DNA of 64,000 nucleotides from Oscillospiraceae bacterium (GCA_017991935.1 JAGOPP010000006.1:17434-81433); one strand, 5' to 3'. Numbered from the stretch's first letter, positions 51,692 through 60,609 are shown. Notes: generated from the letters alone by a model not told the origin. Numbers and translations are program-made.

Positions 51692-52885
51692 TTACATGTT
51701 CTCCGCGGCGCGGGCGAGCCCCGCGAGGCGACCCAAGATGTCGCCGATGACGCCGCTCTCCGCCGCCCGCGCGATGTTGCCGCGCGACATCATCTCGCCG
51801 CGGAAGATCAGCGTCAGCATGGCGCAGAGCGTCCGCCGGTCCGCGCGCGGCAGCTCGACGATCATGTCCCCGTAGGTGCGGATGCCGTTTTTGCTGAGCG
51901 TCAGGCTGTATTCTTTATCTACATAATCGGAGAGGAAAAAGTCCCGGATAAAATTCTGCATGCTCTCGTCGTAGCGGGGAATGCGGATCTCCTCCGCCGC
52001 GCCCTCCGGTTTGAGCACGTTGTATTCCGTCTTGGGGTTCTTTTCAAAATAGGAGAGGTATTTTAAGATGTCGTGCTCGCCGCCGCCCGGATGGCGGACG
52101 CTGAGATCCTCGTCCCAGCGCTTGAGCACGGCAAGCAGGCGCTTGTCGAGCATGGCGCGGGCGCGGTCCTTGAGCGCCTTCGGGACGCCGTAGAACGCCC
52201 CCGCGATGCCCCCGGCGATGGCGGCGAGGGTGTCGCTGTCCCCGCCGAGGGAGATGGCCTTGCGGATCGCGTCCTCATAGCTCTCGCTGAGCAGAAACGC
52301 AGTGATCGCCTGCGGGACGGTGCCCTGACAGGTCACGTCATACGCGTAGTTCGGCCGGATGGTGTCGAGGGAGCGGCTGAGGTCGTAATGATATTTCAGT
52401 TCCACATAGCGTTTGATATAGAGCCGGTCCCGGCCGCTTTCGGCGAGGAAGGCGGCCGCGGCCACGGCCTGCGCGCCCCGGATGCCCTCGGGGTGGTTGT
52501 GCGTGACCCGCGCGCTGATCTCGGCGAAGCGCTCCACCTCGTCGAGCGTGCGGAAGTATTCCGCGACCGGGGAGACCCGCATCGCGGAGCCGTTGCCGTA
52601 GCTGCCGTAGGGCTTCGGGCTCTCGCTTTGCAGCCATTCGCCGAAGCGCTCGCCGTAGCCCGCGTCCGGAAACATGCGCCCATATTTCTGCATGGCCTTC
52701 ACGATGGCGGCCTCGGTCTTTTCCGGGTCGCGCCTGCCGTTCATCAGGCCCTCCGCGACGGCGACGGTCATCACCGTGTCGTCCGTAAAGAAACAGCCGT
52801 CGTCCATCAGTGGAAAGTCCGTCGTCTTGATGTTGTGAAATTCGTATCTGCTGCCGGCAATGTCGCCGATAATCGCCCCAAACAT
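51692..52885 (-). CDS. ADP-ribosylglycohydrolase with extra C-terminal domain
   Basis: 397 residues. Residues 1-265 are a DraG/ARH-type hydrolase, with MFGAIIGDIAGSRYEF, the metal-binding TDDTVMT (about 34-40) and SLGGDSDTLAAIAGGIAGAFYG. It would remove ADP-ribose from proteins or other targets. Residues about 275-397 (starting GGGEHDILKYLSYFEKNPKTEY) are a second domain that resembles DUF6508-type sequences; this assignment is from memory and tentative. ATG 52885 follows GGAGGTG; the longer frame lies in the promoter. No ADP-ribosyltransferase adjoins it. Confidence 0.88.
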   Translation of the reverse strand: MFGAIIGDIAGSRYEFHNIKTTDFPLMDDGCFFTDDTVMTVAVAEGLMNGRRDPEKTEAAIVKAMQKYGRMFPDAGYGERFGEWLQSESPKPYGSYGNGSAMRVSPVAEYFRTLDEVERFAEISARVTHNHPEGIRGAQAVAAAAFLAESGRDRLYIKRYVELKYHYDLSRSLDTIRPNYAYDVTCQGTVPQAITAFLLSESYEDAIRKAISLGGDSDTLAAIAGGIAGAFYGVPKALKDRARAMLDKRLLAVLKRWDEDLSVRHPGGGEHDILKYLSYFEKNPKTEYNVLKPEGAAEEIRIPRYDESMQNFIRDFFLSDYVDKEYSLTLSKNGIRTYGDMIVELPRADRRTLCAMLTLIFRGEMMSRGNIARAAESGVIGDILGRLAGLARAAENM

Positions 52886-52916
52886 TCCAACACCTCCAAC
52901 GTTTTCTTGTATAAAA

Positions 52917-52945
52917 ATTATAGCATATTTTTCTTCTTTCCGCAA
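52917..52945 (-). promoter_or_regulatory. Sigma-A promoter of the ADP-ribosylglycohydrolase gene
   Basis: Minus-strand TTGCGG (plus 52940-52945), 17 bases, TATAAT (plus 52917-52922); the leader is about 25 bases. Confidence 0.75.
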
Positions 52946-53074
52946 CGGAAAGAGGGACGGAGGAAAGGCCGGAGTTCACAAAAAATACTTGAAGTTTTTT
53001 TATAAATGAGGTTAAATAAATTCATGCGCGGATTTTTCCGCAATCTTACATTTTATTTCTCTGGAGGCAGGAAA

Positions 53075-54988
53075 ATGGCAAAAAAACAGTTCAAAGCGGA
53101 ATCCAAGCGTCTGCTGGAGCTGATGATCCACTCGATCTACACCCATAAGGAGATCTTTCTGCGTGAGATCATCTCCAACGCCAGCGACGCGATCGACAAA
53201 CTCGCGTATCTCGCGCTCACCGACGACAACGTGGGGATGAGCCGTTCCGATTTCCGGATCGTCGTCGCCGCCGACGAGGAGAAACGCCTCCTCACGGTGT
53301 CCGACAACGGCGTCGGCATGACGCAGGACGAGCTGGAGCAAAACCTCGGCATCATCGCCCAAAGCGGCTCTTTCCAGTTTAAAAAAGAGGCCGCCGCGGA
53401 GGGGAAGGAGACCGCCGATCTTGACGTCATCGGGCAGTTCGGCGTCGGCTTCTACTCCGCCTTCATGGTCAGCGACCGGATCACCGTGATCTCCAAGGCC
53501 TACGGCTCCGGTCAGGCGTACCGGTGGGAATCCTCCGGCTCGGACGGCTACACGATCGCCGCCTGCGAGCGGGACGGCGTCGGCACGGACGTCATCATGC
53601 ACATCAAGCCGGACACGGAGGAGGACGACTATTGCCAGTACCTCAACCAGTACAGCCTGCAGTCGCTCATAAAAAGATACTCCGACTATATCCGCTATCC
53701 CATCCGCATGGAGGTCGAGCAGACGCAGCCCAAGCCCAAGGCCCCCGACGCGCCGGATGACCGGCCGGCGGAGTACGAGACGGTCCGCGAATGGAAGACG
53801 CTCAACTCAATGGTGCCGATCTGGCAGCGCGGCAAGGGCGAGGTGACCGCGGAGGATTACGACAATTTCTATAAGCAGAAATTCGGTGAATACGAGGACC
53901 CGCTGGACACCATCCTAATTGATGCGGAGGGCGTCGTCTCTTATAAGGCCCTGATTTATATCCCCGCCGAGGCGCCCTACGATTATTACAGCCGCGACTA
54001 CCGCAAGGGCCTGCAGCTCTATTCCTCCGGCGTGCTCATCATGGAAAAATGCGCCGACCTGACGCCGGAGCCGTTTCGCTTCATCCAAGGCGTCGTCGAC
54101 ACGCCGGACGTCTCGCTGAACATCTCCCGCGAGATGCTCCAGCACGACCGCCAGCTCAAGACCATCGAGGGCAACATCGAGAAAAAGGTCAAGGCGAAGC
54201 TCCAGAAGCTGCTTCAGGATGACCGCGAGAAATACGAGAAATTCTGGAAAGCCTTCGGCGTGCAGATCAAATATTCCGCGGCGGCGGATTACGGCATCAA
54301 AAAAGAGCTGCTCAAGGATCTGGTGCTGTTTCCGTGCTCAAACGGCAAGCTGACCACGCTCGAGGAGTACCGGGGACGCATGCCGGAGGATCAGCAATAT
54401 ATTTATTACGCCACCGGCGAGTCCGAGGACCGGCTCTCGCGCTCCCCGCAGGCCGAGCGCATTCTGGATAAAGGCTACGAGGTGCTCTGGCTGACGCAGG
54501 ACATGGACGAATTCGTCGTGCAGGTCTTCGGCGAGCACGATGGAAAGAAAATCAAATCCGTCGCCGACAACGACGCCCTGCCGGAGACCGAGGAGGAGAA
54601 GAAGGCCGCCGAGCAGAAGGCCGAATCCGGCAAAGCTGTGCTCGACTTCTTAAAGGAGACGCTGGGCGACCGGATCAAGGAGGCGCGCGTCTCCCGGATC
54701 CTCAAATCCCACGCCGTCTGCCTGACCGCCGACGGGCCGGTTTCCATCGAAATGGAGAAGTATCTGCGCAAGCAGGGCGGCGGGACGGCCGGTTTCAAGA
54801 CCGAGCGCGTGTTGGAGCTCAACGCCGACAGCGCGGCGTTCGAGGCCCTGCAAAACGCGGTGAACACGGACAAAGAGCTCGCGAAAAAATACGCGGAGCT
54901 GCTTTATAATCAGGCGCTGATCATCGCCGAGCTGCCGCTCGACGACCCGGCGGCGTATTCCGATCTGGTCTGCAGCCTGATGAAATAA
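53075..54988 (+). CDS. htpG: Molecular chaperone HtpG (Hsp90)
   Basis: ATP-dependent Hsp90 chaperone of 637 residues. The GHKL ATPase domain shows IISNASDAIDKL, VSDNGVGMTQDEL, IAQSGSFQFK and GQFGVGFYSAF. The middle domain has the arginine region NISREMLQHDRQLKTI, and the C-terminal dimerisation domain is complete. The start was set at ATG 53075 after GGAGGCAGG. No CIRCE or CtsR site was recognised upstream; a weak -10-like tract lies near 53000-53020. It is followed 17 bp later by mrp. Confidence 0.95.
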   Translation: MAKKQFKAESKRLLELMIHSIYTHKEIFLREIISNASDAIDKLAYLALTDDNVGMSRSDFRIVVAADEEKRLLTVSDNGVGMTQDELEQNLGIIAQSGSFQFKKEAAAEGKETADLDVIGQFGVGFYSAFMVSDRITVISKAYGSGQAYRWESSGSDGYTIAACERDGVGTDVIMHIKPDTEEDDYCQYLNQYSLQSLIKRYSDYIRYPIRMEVEQTQPKPKAPDAPDDRPAEYETVREWKTLNSMVPIWQRGKGEVTAEDYDNFYKQKFGEYEDPLDTILIDAEGVVSYKALIYIPAEAPYDYYSRDYRKGLQLYSSGVLIMEKCADLTPEPFRFIQGVVDTPDVSLNISREMLQHDRQLKTIEGNIEKKVKAKLQKLLQDDREKYEKFWKAFGVQIKYSAAADYGIKKELLKDLVLFPCSNGKLTTLEEYRGRMPEDQQYIYYATGESEDRLSRSPQAERILDKGYEVLWLTQDMDEFVVQVFGEHDGKKIKSVADNDALPETEEEKKAAEQKAESGKAVLDFLKETLGDRIKEARVSRILKSHAVCLTADGPVSIEMEKYLRKQGGGTAGFKTERVLELNADSAAFEALQNAVNTDKELAKKYAELLYNQALIIAELPLDDPAAYSDLVCSLMK

Positions 54989-55005
54989 CGAAGGAGGACA
55001 ATCCC

Positions 55006-55893
55006 ATGCCCGAAGAATGTACCCATGACTGTTCAAGCTGCTCGCTCAATTGCGGCAGCAGGAGAGAGGGAGCCGATACCGGTATCCCGGAGAGTTTTCT
55101 CGCGCCGCAAAACGAATATTCCACCGTAAAAAAGGTGATCGCGGTCGTCAGCGGAAAGGGCGGCGTCGGCAAATCGCTTGTCACCGCGCTGGCCGCCACC
55201 GAGATGAGGAAAAGGGGATATAAAGTCGCGATCCTCGACGCCGACATCACCGGCCCCTCGATCCCGAAGATTTTCGGCGCGACCGAGAAGGCCGACGGCA
55301 CCGAGCTCGGCATCATCCCCGTGATCTCCAAAAACGGGATCGAGCTGATGTCCATCAACCTGCTGCTCGAGAACGAGACCGACCCGGTGGTCTGGCGCGG
55401 CCCGATCGTCGCGGGGACCATTAAGCAGTTCTGGACGGACGTGCTCTGGAACGACGTGGATTATATGTTTGTCGACATGCCTCCGGGCACCGGGGACGTG
55501 CCGCTGACGGTGTTTCAGTCCCTGCCGGTGGACGGCATCTTGGTCGTCACGTCGCCGCAGGAGCTGGTCTCGATGATCGTGGGCAAGGCGGTCAAGATGG
55601 CCGCGATGATGCAGGTCCCGGTGCTCGGGATCGTAGAGAATATGGCGTATTACGAGTGCCCGGACTGCGGCAAACGCCACGCGATCTTCGGCGAGAGCCG
55701 TCTTTCCGAGGTCGCGAAGGAGTACGACATCCCGCTGACCGCGCAGATCCCGATCGACCCCGAGTTCGCGGAGAAGTGCGATAACGGAGAGGTTTATAAC
55801 TGTAAAGGCAAATGGCTTGCCGGAATGATGGACAGCCTTATCGCCATGTTCGACGCGGCCGATCCGCACCATCACGATCCCGAAGAAAACTGA
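55006..55893 (+). CDS. Mrp/NBP35-family Fe-S cluster carrier ATPase
   Basis: P-loop ATPase of 295 residues thought to hold and pass on iron-sulfur clusters. The deviant Walker A GKGGVGKS lies at about 50-57, followed by ILDADITGPSIPK and VDMPPGTGDVPLTV. An N-terminal cysteine set CTHDCSSCSLNC (Cys5, 9, 12, 16) is reminiscent of NBP35 rather than plain Mrp, and a CPDC pair near 223-226 is the bridging-cluster motif. The C-terminus ends in a His/acidic tail. ATG 55006 follows AAGGAGG. Cotranscribed with htpG. Confidence 0.93.
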   Translation: MPEECTHDCSSCSLNCGSRREGADTGIPESFLAPQNEYSTVKKVIAVVSGKGGVGKSLVTALAATEMRKRGYKVAILDADITGPSIPKIFGATEKADGTELGIIPVISKNGIELMSINLLLENETDPVVWRGPIVAGTIKQFWTDVLWNDVDYMFVDMPPGTGDVPLTVFQSLPVDGILVVTSPQELVSMIVGKAVKMAAMMQVPVLGIVENMAYYECPDCGKRHAIFGESRLSEVAKEYDIPLTAQIPIDPEFAEKCDNGEVYNCKGKWLAGMMDSLIAMFDAADPHHHDPEEN

Positions 55894-56078
55894 GGATTCC
55901 AGCGTCCCGGAGGAGGCCCCAAATCCGGAAGGTTTCCGGATCCCGGGGAGCTTTCCCAAGCCCGGGGAGCCTTTGCGCGCAAAGACAATTCCGGATTCCG
56001 GGGGAACTTCCGTTTCCCCGATTTTGGCAAACATCGCTTTGAAATTGCGGACGTTTTACGATGGAAAGGGAAGACATC

Positions 56079-56657
56079 ATGGACAAAGAACGGGCGCTCC
56101 AAACGCTCAAAACATACAACCGAGAGCCGTTCCACCTGCGCCATGCGTTTACGGTGGAGGGCGTCATGCGGTGGTTCGCCGAGGATCAGGGCTACGGCGG
56201 CGAGGCGGATTTCTGGGCGACGGTCGGGCTTTTGCACGACGTCGATTTCGAGCGGTATCCGGACGAGCACTGCAAGCGCGCGCCGGAGCTTCTCAGAGAG
56301 GCGGGCTTTGACGACCGGTTTATCCACGCGGTTTGCAGCCACGGATACGGCCTTTGCAGCGACGTGGAGCCTGAGCATCCGATGGAGAAAATTCTCTTCG
56401 CGTCGGACGAGCTGACCGGCCTCATCTGGGCCGCGGCCAAGATGCGCCCGTCGGGGAGCACAGAGGACATGGAGCTTTCGAGCCTGAAGAAGAAATTCAA
56501 GGATAAGAAATTCGCGGCGGGCTGCTCGCGGGACGTGATCGAGCAGGGGGCCGCGCGCCTCGGCTGGGACCTCGACACCCTGCTCGGGAAGACGCTCGAG
56601 GCCGTGCGCTCCTGCGAAAACTCGGTCAACGCGCGGATGGGGGAATACGAGGAATAA
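56079..56657 (+). CDS. HD-domain hydrolase
   Basis: 192 residues with an HD phosphohydrolase fold (LRHAFTVEGVMRW; HDVDFERYPDEHCK; SHGY). These correspond to H...HD...H/D metal ligands. Such proteins in Clostridia are annotated as HDIG or metal-dependent phosphohydrolases with unknown substrate. ATG 56079 with AAAGGGA eight bases upstream was preferred over ATG 56061. The 185 bases between mrp and this gene hold a perfect ATCCGGAA/TTCCGGAT hairpin (55923-55941). It ends at a strong terminator. Confidence 0.85.
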   Translation: MDKERALQTLKTYNREPFHLRHAFTVEGVMRWFAEDQGYGGEADFWATVGLLHDVDFERYPDEHCKRAPELLREAGFDDRFIHAVCSHGYGLCSDVEPEHPMEKILFASDELTGLIWAAAKMRPSGSTEDMELSSLKKKFKDKKFAAGCSRDVIEQGAARLGWDLDTLLGKTLEAVRSCENSVNARMGEYEE

Positions 56658-56732
56658 CCGCCGCTTCCGGCGCGGCTCGCGGGGGGCGCTTTGCCGCCGC
56701 ATCCGAGAAACGCCCCGGCAAAGATTCATCTC

Positions 56733-56765
56733 GCTTGCCCGGAGGCGTCCGGGCAAGCCTTTTTT
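56733..56765 (+). terminator. Terminator of the htpG-mrp-HD unit
   Basis: GCTTGCCCGGA (56733-56743) pairs perfectly with TCCGGGCAAGC (56748-56758), then CTTTTTT. Confidence 0.9.
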
Positions 56766-56813
56766 GGATCGGCTGAAGCGTCGCCGGGCCGCTTTGTTTT
56801 TTGTAAAAAGGCG

Positions 56814-56841
56814 ATAAAAAAGCCCCGGGATGCCCCGGGGT
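56814..56841 (-). terminator. Terminator of the following minus-strand gene
   Basis: CCCCGGG and CCCGGGG arms followed on the minus strand by TTTTTTAT. Confidence 0.7.
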
Positions 56842-56859
56842 TTCGGTTTCCTTTTATTG

Positions 56860-57270
56860 TCAGACGTTCTCGGTCACGGCGGGTTCCGCCTCGTGACTGG
56901 GATCGGGCTCCGGCTGGGCGGCCTGCGGCAAAGGCCTCTGCCGCAGGAGCTGCGCGAAGCGTTTTTCGGCCTGCGCCTTTTTTTGATCCATCAGCTTGCG
57001 TTTCTTCTCCACCCAAATTTTTTGGTACCCCGCTTCATGCAGGCGGCGCAGCGTCTCGGTCTTCGTGCGAATCCGCCGGAGCTCGCAGTCCATCTGCTCC
57101 CGGGAATCGGGATCGCAAAGCCGGAGGAAGGATTCGAACGCAGCGGGATAGAGGAACTTTTTTTCCCCGTCCTGCCCGCCGAATAAAACGGTGACCGTTT
57201 CTTCGTCCTGAGCAGTCACTGTTCCGGCTCCGAATTGGCGGTGCGTAATTTTTTCATTCAATACGTTCAT
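56860..57270 (-). CDS. Small protein with Tudor/SH3-like 'FGxGTV' module
   Basis: 136 residues. Residues 1-50 (ITHRQFGAGTVTAQDEETVT, then VLFGGQDGEKKFLYPAAFESFL) match a short beta-barrel module that recurs in many Firmicutes proteins next to nucleic-acid or zinc-ribbon domains. Residues 55-110 form a charged helix (likely coiled coil). The tail is proline-rich. The function is unknown. It is alone on the minus strand with its own promoter and terminator. Confidence 0.75.
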   Translation of the reverse strand: MNVLNEKITHRQFGAGTVTAQDEETVTVLFGGQDGEKKFLYPAAFESFLRLCDPDSREQMDCELRRIRTKTETLRRLHEAGYQKIWVEKKRKLMDQKKAQAEKRFAQLLRQRPLPQAAQPEPDPSHEAEPAVTENV

Positions 57271-57378
57271 TTGATACCCTCCGATTTTGATAAACCCGAA
57301 AAACCTTTCTGTCAGATTTGAAGCGCGGGAAAAAAGGCCCCGCTACGGAATTCGCTCCATAGAAAATACTCTATTATT

Positions 57379-57408
57379 ATTTTAGCACATTTCTACTGAA
57401 AAATGTAA
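57379..57408 (-). promoter_or_regulatory. Promoter of the FGxGTV-module gene
   Basis: Minus-strand TTACAT (plus 57403-57408), 18 bases, TAAAAT (plus 57379-57384), in an AT-rich patch. The rest of 57271-57625 shows no gene; a GC-rich segment (57465-57550) follows. Confidence 0.5.
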
Positions 57409-57625
57409 GTTTATTTAAAAAGAAATTCATTCTTTTTCATTACGGCAAAAAAACGCCTTTTTCAGGACCGCGCCGCCCGGGCAAAGCGGGGAGCGTTTTT
57501 TCTTTATAGTAAGGAAAAAACGCCCCGGGAGACGATCGGCCGCGGCGCAGGTTGTAAAACAATGTAAAGAATTATGGCTTTACAGAGAATAACCGCGAAA
57601 TAATGAGAAAAAGAGGTGCGGCGGA

Positions 57626-58180
57626 GTGCTTTTCGGCAGAAAAAAACGGCCTCCGGAAATCGAAGAAAAGGATGGCTACACGCTGATCCGCTCGGACAGG
57701 AAGACGCTCGAGATCTCCGTGCAAAACGGCCCGGAGCTGGTGATCCGCGCGCCGAGAAAGGCGTCGATCCGCAGCGTCGAGGATTTTATGGACCGGCACC
57801 GGCGCTGGATCGAGACGCATATGGCGGCCCGGGCGGAGAGGCGGGAGACGGAGCCGACGGTTTCCGCGGAGGAGGAGGGGAGACTCCGCGAGGAGGCGAA
57901 AGCCTGCCTCGCCGCAAGGACGGAGTATTTCGCGGCGATTATGGGCGTCCGCCCGTCCGGCGTCAGGATCACCTCCGCGAAAAAACGCTGGGGGAGCTGC
58001 TCGCCGAAAAACGCGCTCTGTTATTCATGGAGGCTGATGCTCGAGCCACCCGAGGCGATCGACTACGTCGTCGTCCACGAGCTCGCCCATATCCGCTATA
58101 AAAATCACGGCGAGGCGTTTCACCGGTTCGTCGCCTCCGTGCTGCCGGATTGGAAACGGCGGGAGACGCTGCTGAAATAA
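57626..58180 (+). CDS. YgjP-type metal-dependent hydrolase (DUF45)
   Basis: Zincin of 184 residues. The DUF45/YgjP core has RWGSCSPKNALCYSW, followed by the zinc motif VVHELAHIRYKNHG (HExxH plus H). Relatives occur beside restriction-modification systems but also alone, as here; the substrate is unknown. GTG 57626 follows AGAGGTG. The last codons lie inside an 86-bp segment repeated just downstream. Confidence 0.85.
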   Translation: MLFGRKKRPPEIEEKDGYTLIRSDRKTLEISVQNGPELVIRAPRKASIRSVEDFMDRHRRWIETHMAARAERRETEPTVSAEEEGRLREEAKACLAARTEYFAAIMGVRPSGVRITSAKKRWGSCSPKNALCYSWRLMLEPPEAIDYVVVHELAHIRYKNHGEAFHRFVASVLPDWKRRETLLK

Positions 58181-58319
58181 TCAGCAGGGAAAAACCAGAC
58201 GAGGCAAAGAGTTGGCTTTGGCCGGGTCGTTTTCCGGTTCGTCGCCTCCGTGCTGCCGGATTGGAAACGGCGGGAGAGGCTGCTGAAATGATCAGCGGGG
58301 AAAAACCAGACGAGGCAAA
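58123..58319 (+). repeat. Two-copy direct repeat across the YgjP-like gene 3' end
   Basis: Positions 58123-58208 recur at 58234-58319 (offset 111 bp; three clear mismatches). Copy 1 holds the last codons and stop; copy 2 repeats them in the same phase but is isolated, with TGA instead of TAA. A recent tandem duplication. Confidence 0.9.
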
Positions 58320-58508
58320 AAAACGATTCTGGTTGCGCCATCTCTTGGAAACTTGGAAAGCCGGACGTTTTTTATTTTCACCGTTATTTCCAAAGATAAG
58401 ACCCTGCGCTGCGAAAACGCGGCAAAGGATTTCCGCTCCGGCGGCGCAGATTTCATCCGCTCCCGATGACCGGCGGGTCATTCCTAAAATTTGAGCACGG
58501 CGAAATTT
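58320..58508. other. Non-coding stretch after the repeat
   Basis: About 190 bases with no supportable gene; the repeated segment ends at 58319 and a bidirectional terminator begins at 58509. Confidence 0.5.
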
Positions 58509-58546
58509 AAAACAGGGCGGCAGTTCGGTGCCGCCCTGTTTTTTAT
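58509..58546. terminator. Bidirectional terminator
   Basis: AAACAGGGCGGC pairs with GCCGCCCTGTTT around eight bases; T runs lie on both strands. It serves both converging genes. Confidence 0.85.
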
Positions 58547-58569
58547 AGATTGCCGCCGGCAGGGGCCGG

Positions 58570-59238
58570 TCAAATCAGTTCCAGCTGCAAATATTCTTTC
58601 AAGGGCCGGATCTCTCCCGGCGCATACGCGACCGGGCTTTGGAACGACGGCCCGTCCACCGCCGCGGTATGAAATTCGCCGGCCTCGGCGGAGGGATCCA
58701 CGCCGCGGGCGAGAAGTTCCTCAATGTACGCGCCGTCAAAGACGCGCCCGAGATCCATCCGCGTCATCCCCATCTTGGTGTTGACGCAGACGACGATGGA
58801 GGAAAAGCCCTCCTTGACGAACGCGCGGGCCTCCTCCACATGACCCATCCGCCAGAGCGGCGCATAAAAATCCAGCCCCGCGTTGCCGGATACGCGCTCG
58901 TGCCAGCAGTTCTCCTCCGGCACATCGAGGTCGCCGGTGACGAGGGCCTCGGCCCCGAGCGCCTTGTATTCGCGCAGGAGCCCGGTAAAGACCTCTTCGT
59001 AGCCCTCCCACGAGGATTGGCCGAAGCGAATGGGCAGGCCCATCGCCTCCGCCTGCTTTGTGAGAAAGCGCGGCGTCAGGCCGTGAGCGCCGCTGCGGCC
59101 GTCCTCGTGGAGCATCGAGATCAGGCCGAGCACCGGCCCAGCCTGCATCGCCCGGTAGATGGCCAGCGCGCTGTCCTTGCCGCCGCTGAACGAGGCGACA
59201 AATGGCTTTCCCGCCGGAAGCAGGTCCCACGGTTTCAT
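58570..59238 (-). CDS. Dph6-like ATP-pyrophosphatase (diphthine-ammonia ligase family)
   Basis: 222 residues of the adenine nucleotide alpha hydrolase/PP-loop group. The loop is SFSGGKDSALAIYRAM near residues 17-32, followed by GLISMLHEDGRSGAHGL and ALVTGDLDVPEENCWHERV. Eukaryotic and archaeal relatives amidate diphthine on EF2. Bacteria lack diphthamide, so the bacterial role is unknown; 'diphthine ligase' should not be taken literally. GGGAGGG lies seven bases before the ATG. Confidence 0.85.
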   Translation of the reverse strand: MKPWDLLPAGKPFVASFSGGKDSALAIYRAMQAGPVLGLISMLHEDGRSGAHGLTPRFLTKQAEAMGLPIRFGQSSWEGYEEVFTGLLREYKALGAEALVTGDLDVPEENCWHERVSGNAGLDFYAPLWRMGHVEEARAFVKEGFSSIVVCVNTKMGMTRMDLGRVFDGAYIEELLARGVDPSAEAGEFHTAAVDGPSFQSPVAYAPGEIRPLKEYLQLELI

Positions 59239-59511
59239 CTTTGATCCCTCCCCGAAAATGCTTTATTCCGGTTTTTGCGCGTGTTTTTATGGCGCAAAAA
59301 AATTGCCGCAAAGCCGCCGAAACCGGGGCAAGACGGCGGGTCCGCTGTTTGGCGATGCGCCCCCGCATTTGCGCGAAAATGGACGCCGCCCGCGCAGGCG
59401 TGAAGGCGGGCGTTCCTTGGCGCGGCTTACCCCAAACCGGCGAAGTCCGCGCGGCCGCGGGCCGTAACTTGCAAAGCGTTTCGGTCACACAGATCGGATC
59501 CCGGCCGGCCG

Positions 59512-60432
59512 TCAGGCGGCGGGGAGTTCCTCGGCGGTTTCCTTTTTCGGCGCGATCTGGATCAGCAGGATGGCCGCGAACATCAGCGCGCAGCCGACCG
59601 CCTCGCGGAGGGTCGGAACCTGATGGAGGATCAGCATGCCGCCCAGCAGGGCAAAGACCGATTCGAAGCTCATCAGCAGCGAGGCGATGCTCGGATCGGT
59701 GCGCTTCTGGCCGTAAATTTGCAGCGTGAACGCGAGCCCCCCGGAGAGAAAGCCGGAATAGCACAGCGGCAGGGCCGCGCCGGGCAGATTGTCAAAGGAG
59801 ATCGTCTCGGTCAGCAGCGCGTATCCGGTCGCCAGAACGCCGCAGACCCAGAACTGGATGCAGGAGAGCTTCGCGCCGTCGAACTCCGGCGCGAAATAAT
59901 CCACCATCAGGATGTGTCCGGCATAGGCGAAGGCGCCGAGCAGCACGAAGAAATCGCCTTTCCCAAGGGAGAGGGATTCCGTGACGCAGAGCAGATAAAG
60001 CCCCGCCAGCGCGAGGGCGACGGACCCCCAGATATTTTTCGGCAGCCGTTTCCCGAGCAGCAGGCTCGCGAAGGGCACGATCATCATATAGAGCACGGTG
60101 ATGAAGCTCGCTTTGCCGACCGTGGTCATGCTCAAGCCGTATTGCTGCAGGCTGGAGGCCACCGTCAGCACGAGGCCGCAGAGGATGCCCGATTTCCAAA
60201 ACCGTTTTTTCTCCGCCGCGGAAGCCTTGACCCGTTCGCCGCGCTTTTTGCGGCCCCCGTCCATAAATAGGCAGTATCCCGTCAGCGCCGCCGCCGCCAG
60301 AAAACTGCGGAAGCCGTTGAAGGTAAACGGCCCCACATACGCCATGCCGACGGTCTGCGCGACAAAGGACATGCCCCAGATCATCGCCGCCGAAAGCAGC
60401 ATCATCGTTCCGATTGTCTTTCCCTTTTTCAT
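59512..60432 (-). CDS. EamA/DMT-superfamily transporter
   Basis: Ten-helix drug/metabolite transporter of 306 residues with two EamA halves (first MMLLSAAMIWGMSFVAQTVG; second near CYSGFLSGGLAFTLQIYGQK). The substrate is unknown. The start was placed at ATG 60432; an earlier ATG (60447) adds five residues. The promoter lies just upstream. The 273 bases after this gene (59239-59511) show no gene or clear terminator. Confidence 0.88.
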   Translation of the reverse strand: MKKGKTIGTMMLLSAAMIWGMSFVAQTVGMAYVGPFTFNGFRSFLAAAALTGYCLFMDGGRKKRGERVKASAAEKKRFWKSGILCGLVLTVASSLQQYGLSMTTVGKASFITVLYMMIVPFASLLLGKRLPKNIWGSVALALAGLYLLCVTESLSLGKGDFFVLLGAFAYAGHILMVDYFAPEFDGAKLSCIQFWVCGVLATGYALLTETISFDNLPGAALPLCYSGFLSGGLAFTLQIYGQKRTDPSIASLLMSFESVFALLGGMLILHQVPTLREAVGCALMFAAILLIQIAPKKETAEELPAA

Positions 60433-60459
60433 CTTCCAACCCCACATTCAATGGTTTTT

Positions 60460-60488
60460 ATTCTACACGCGAAAAACCGAAAAAGCAA
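60460..60488 (-). promoter_or_regulatory. Sigma-A promoter of the EamA gene
   Basis: Minus-strand TTGCTT (plus 60483-60488), 17 bases, TAGAAT (plus 60460-60465). Confidence 0.65.
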
Positions 60489-60574
60489 AGACTTTTTGAC
60501 AAAAAACCGAAATCCCGGGAACCAAAAAAAGCTCCCATCATTTAAAGCAATTTTATCCAAAATGGTGGTTGACT

Positions 60575-60603
60575 TTGCGGAGATTATGTAGTACTTTTAT
60601 AAA
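60575..60603 (+). promoter_or_regulatory. Promoter of the eutBC leader
   Basis: TTGCGG (60575-60580), 17 bases, TATAAA (60598-60603). An overlapping TTGACT (60569-60574) with TACTTT 17 bases on is a weaker alternative. Confidence 0.55.
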
Positions 60604-60609
60604 GGAATA

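Noticed and set aside
52946..53074. CIRCE or CtsR operator upstream of htpG
   Set aside because: No TTAGCACTC-N9-GAGTGCTAA and no GGTCAAA repeat was found.
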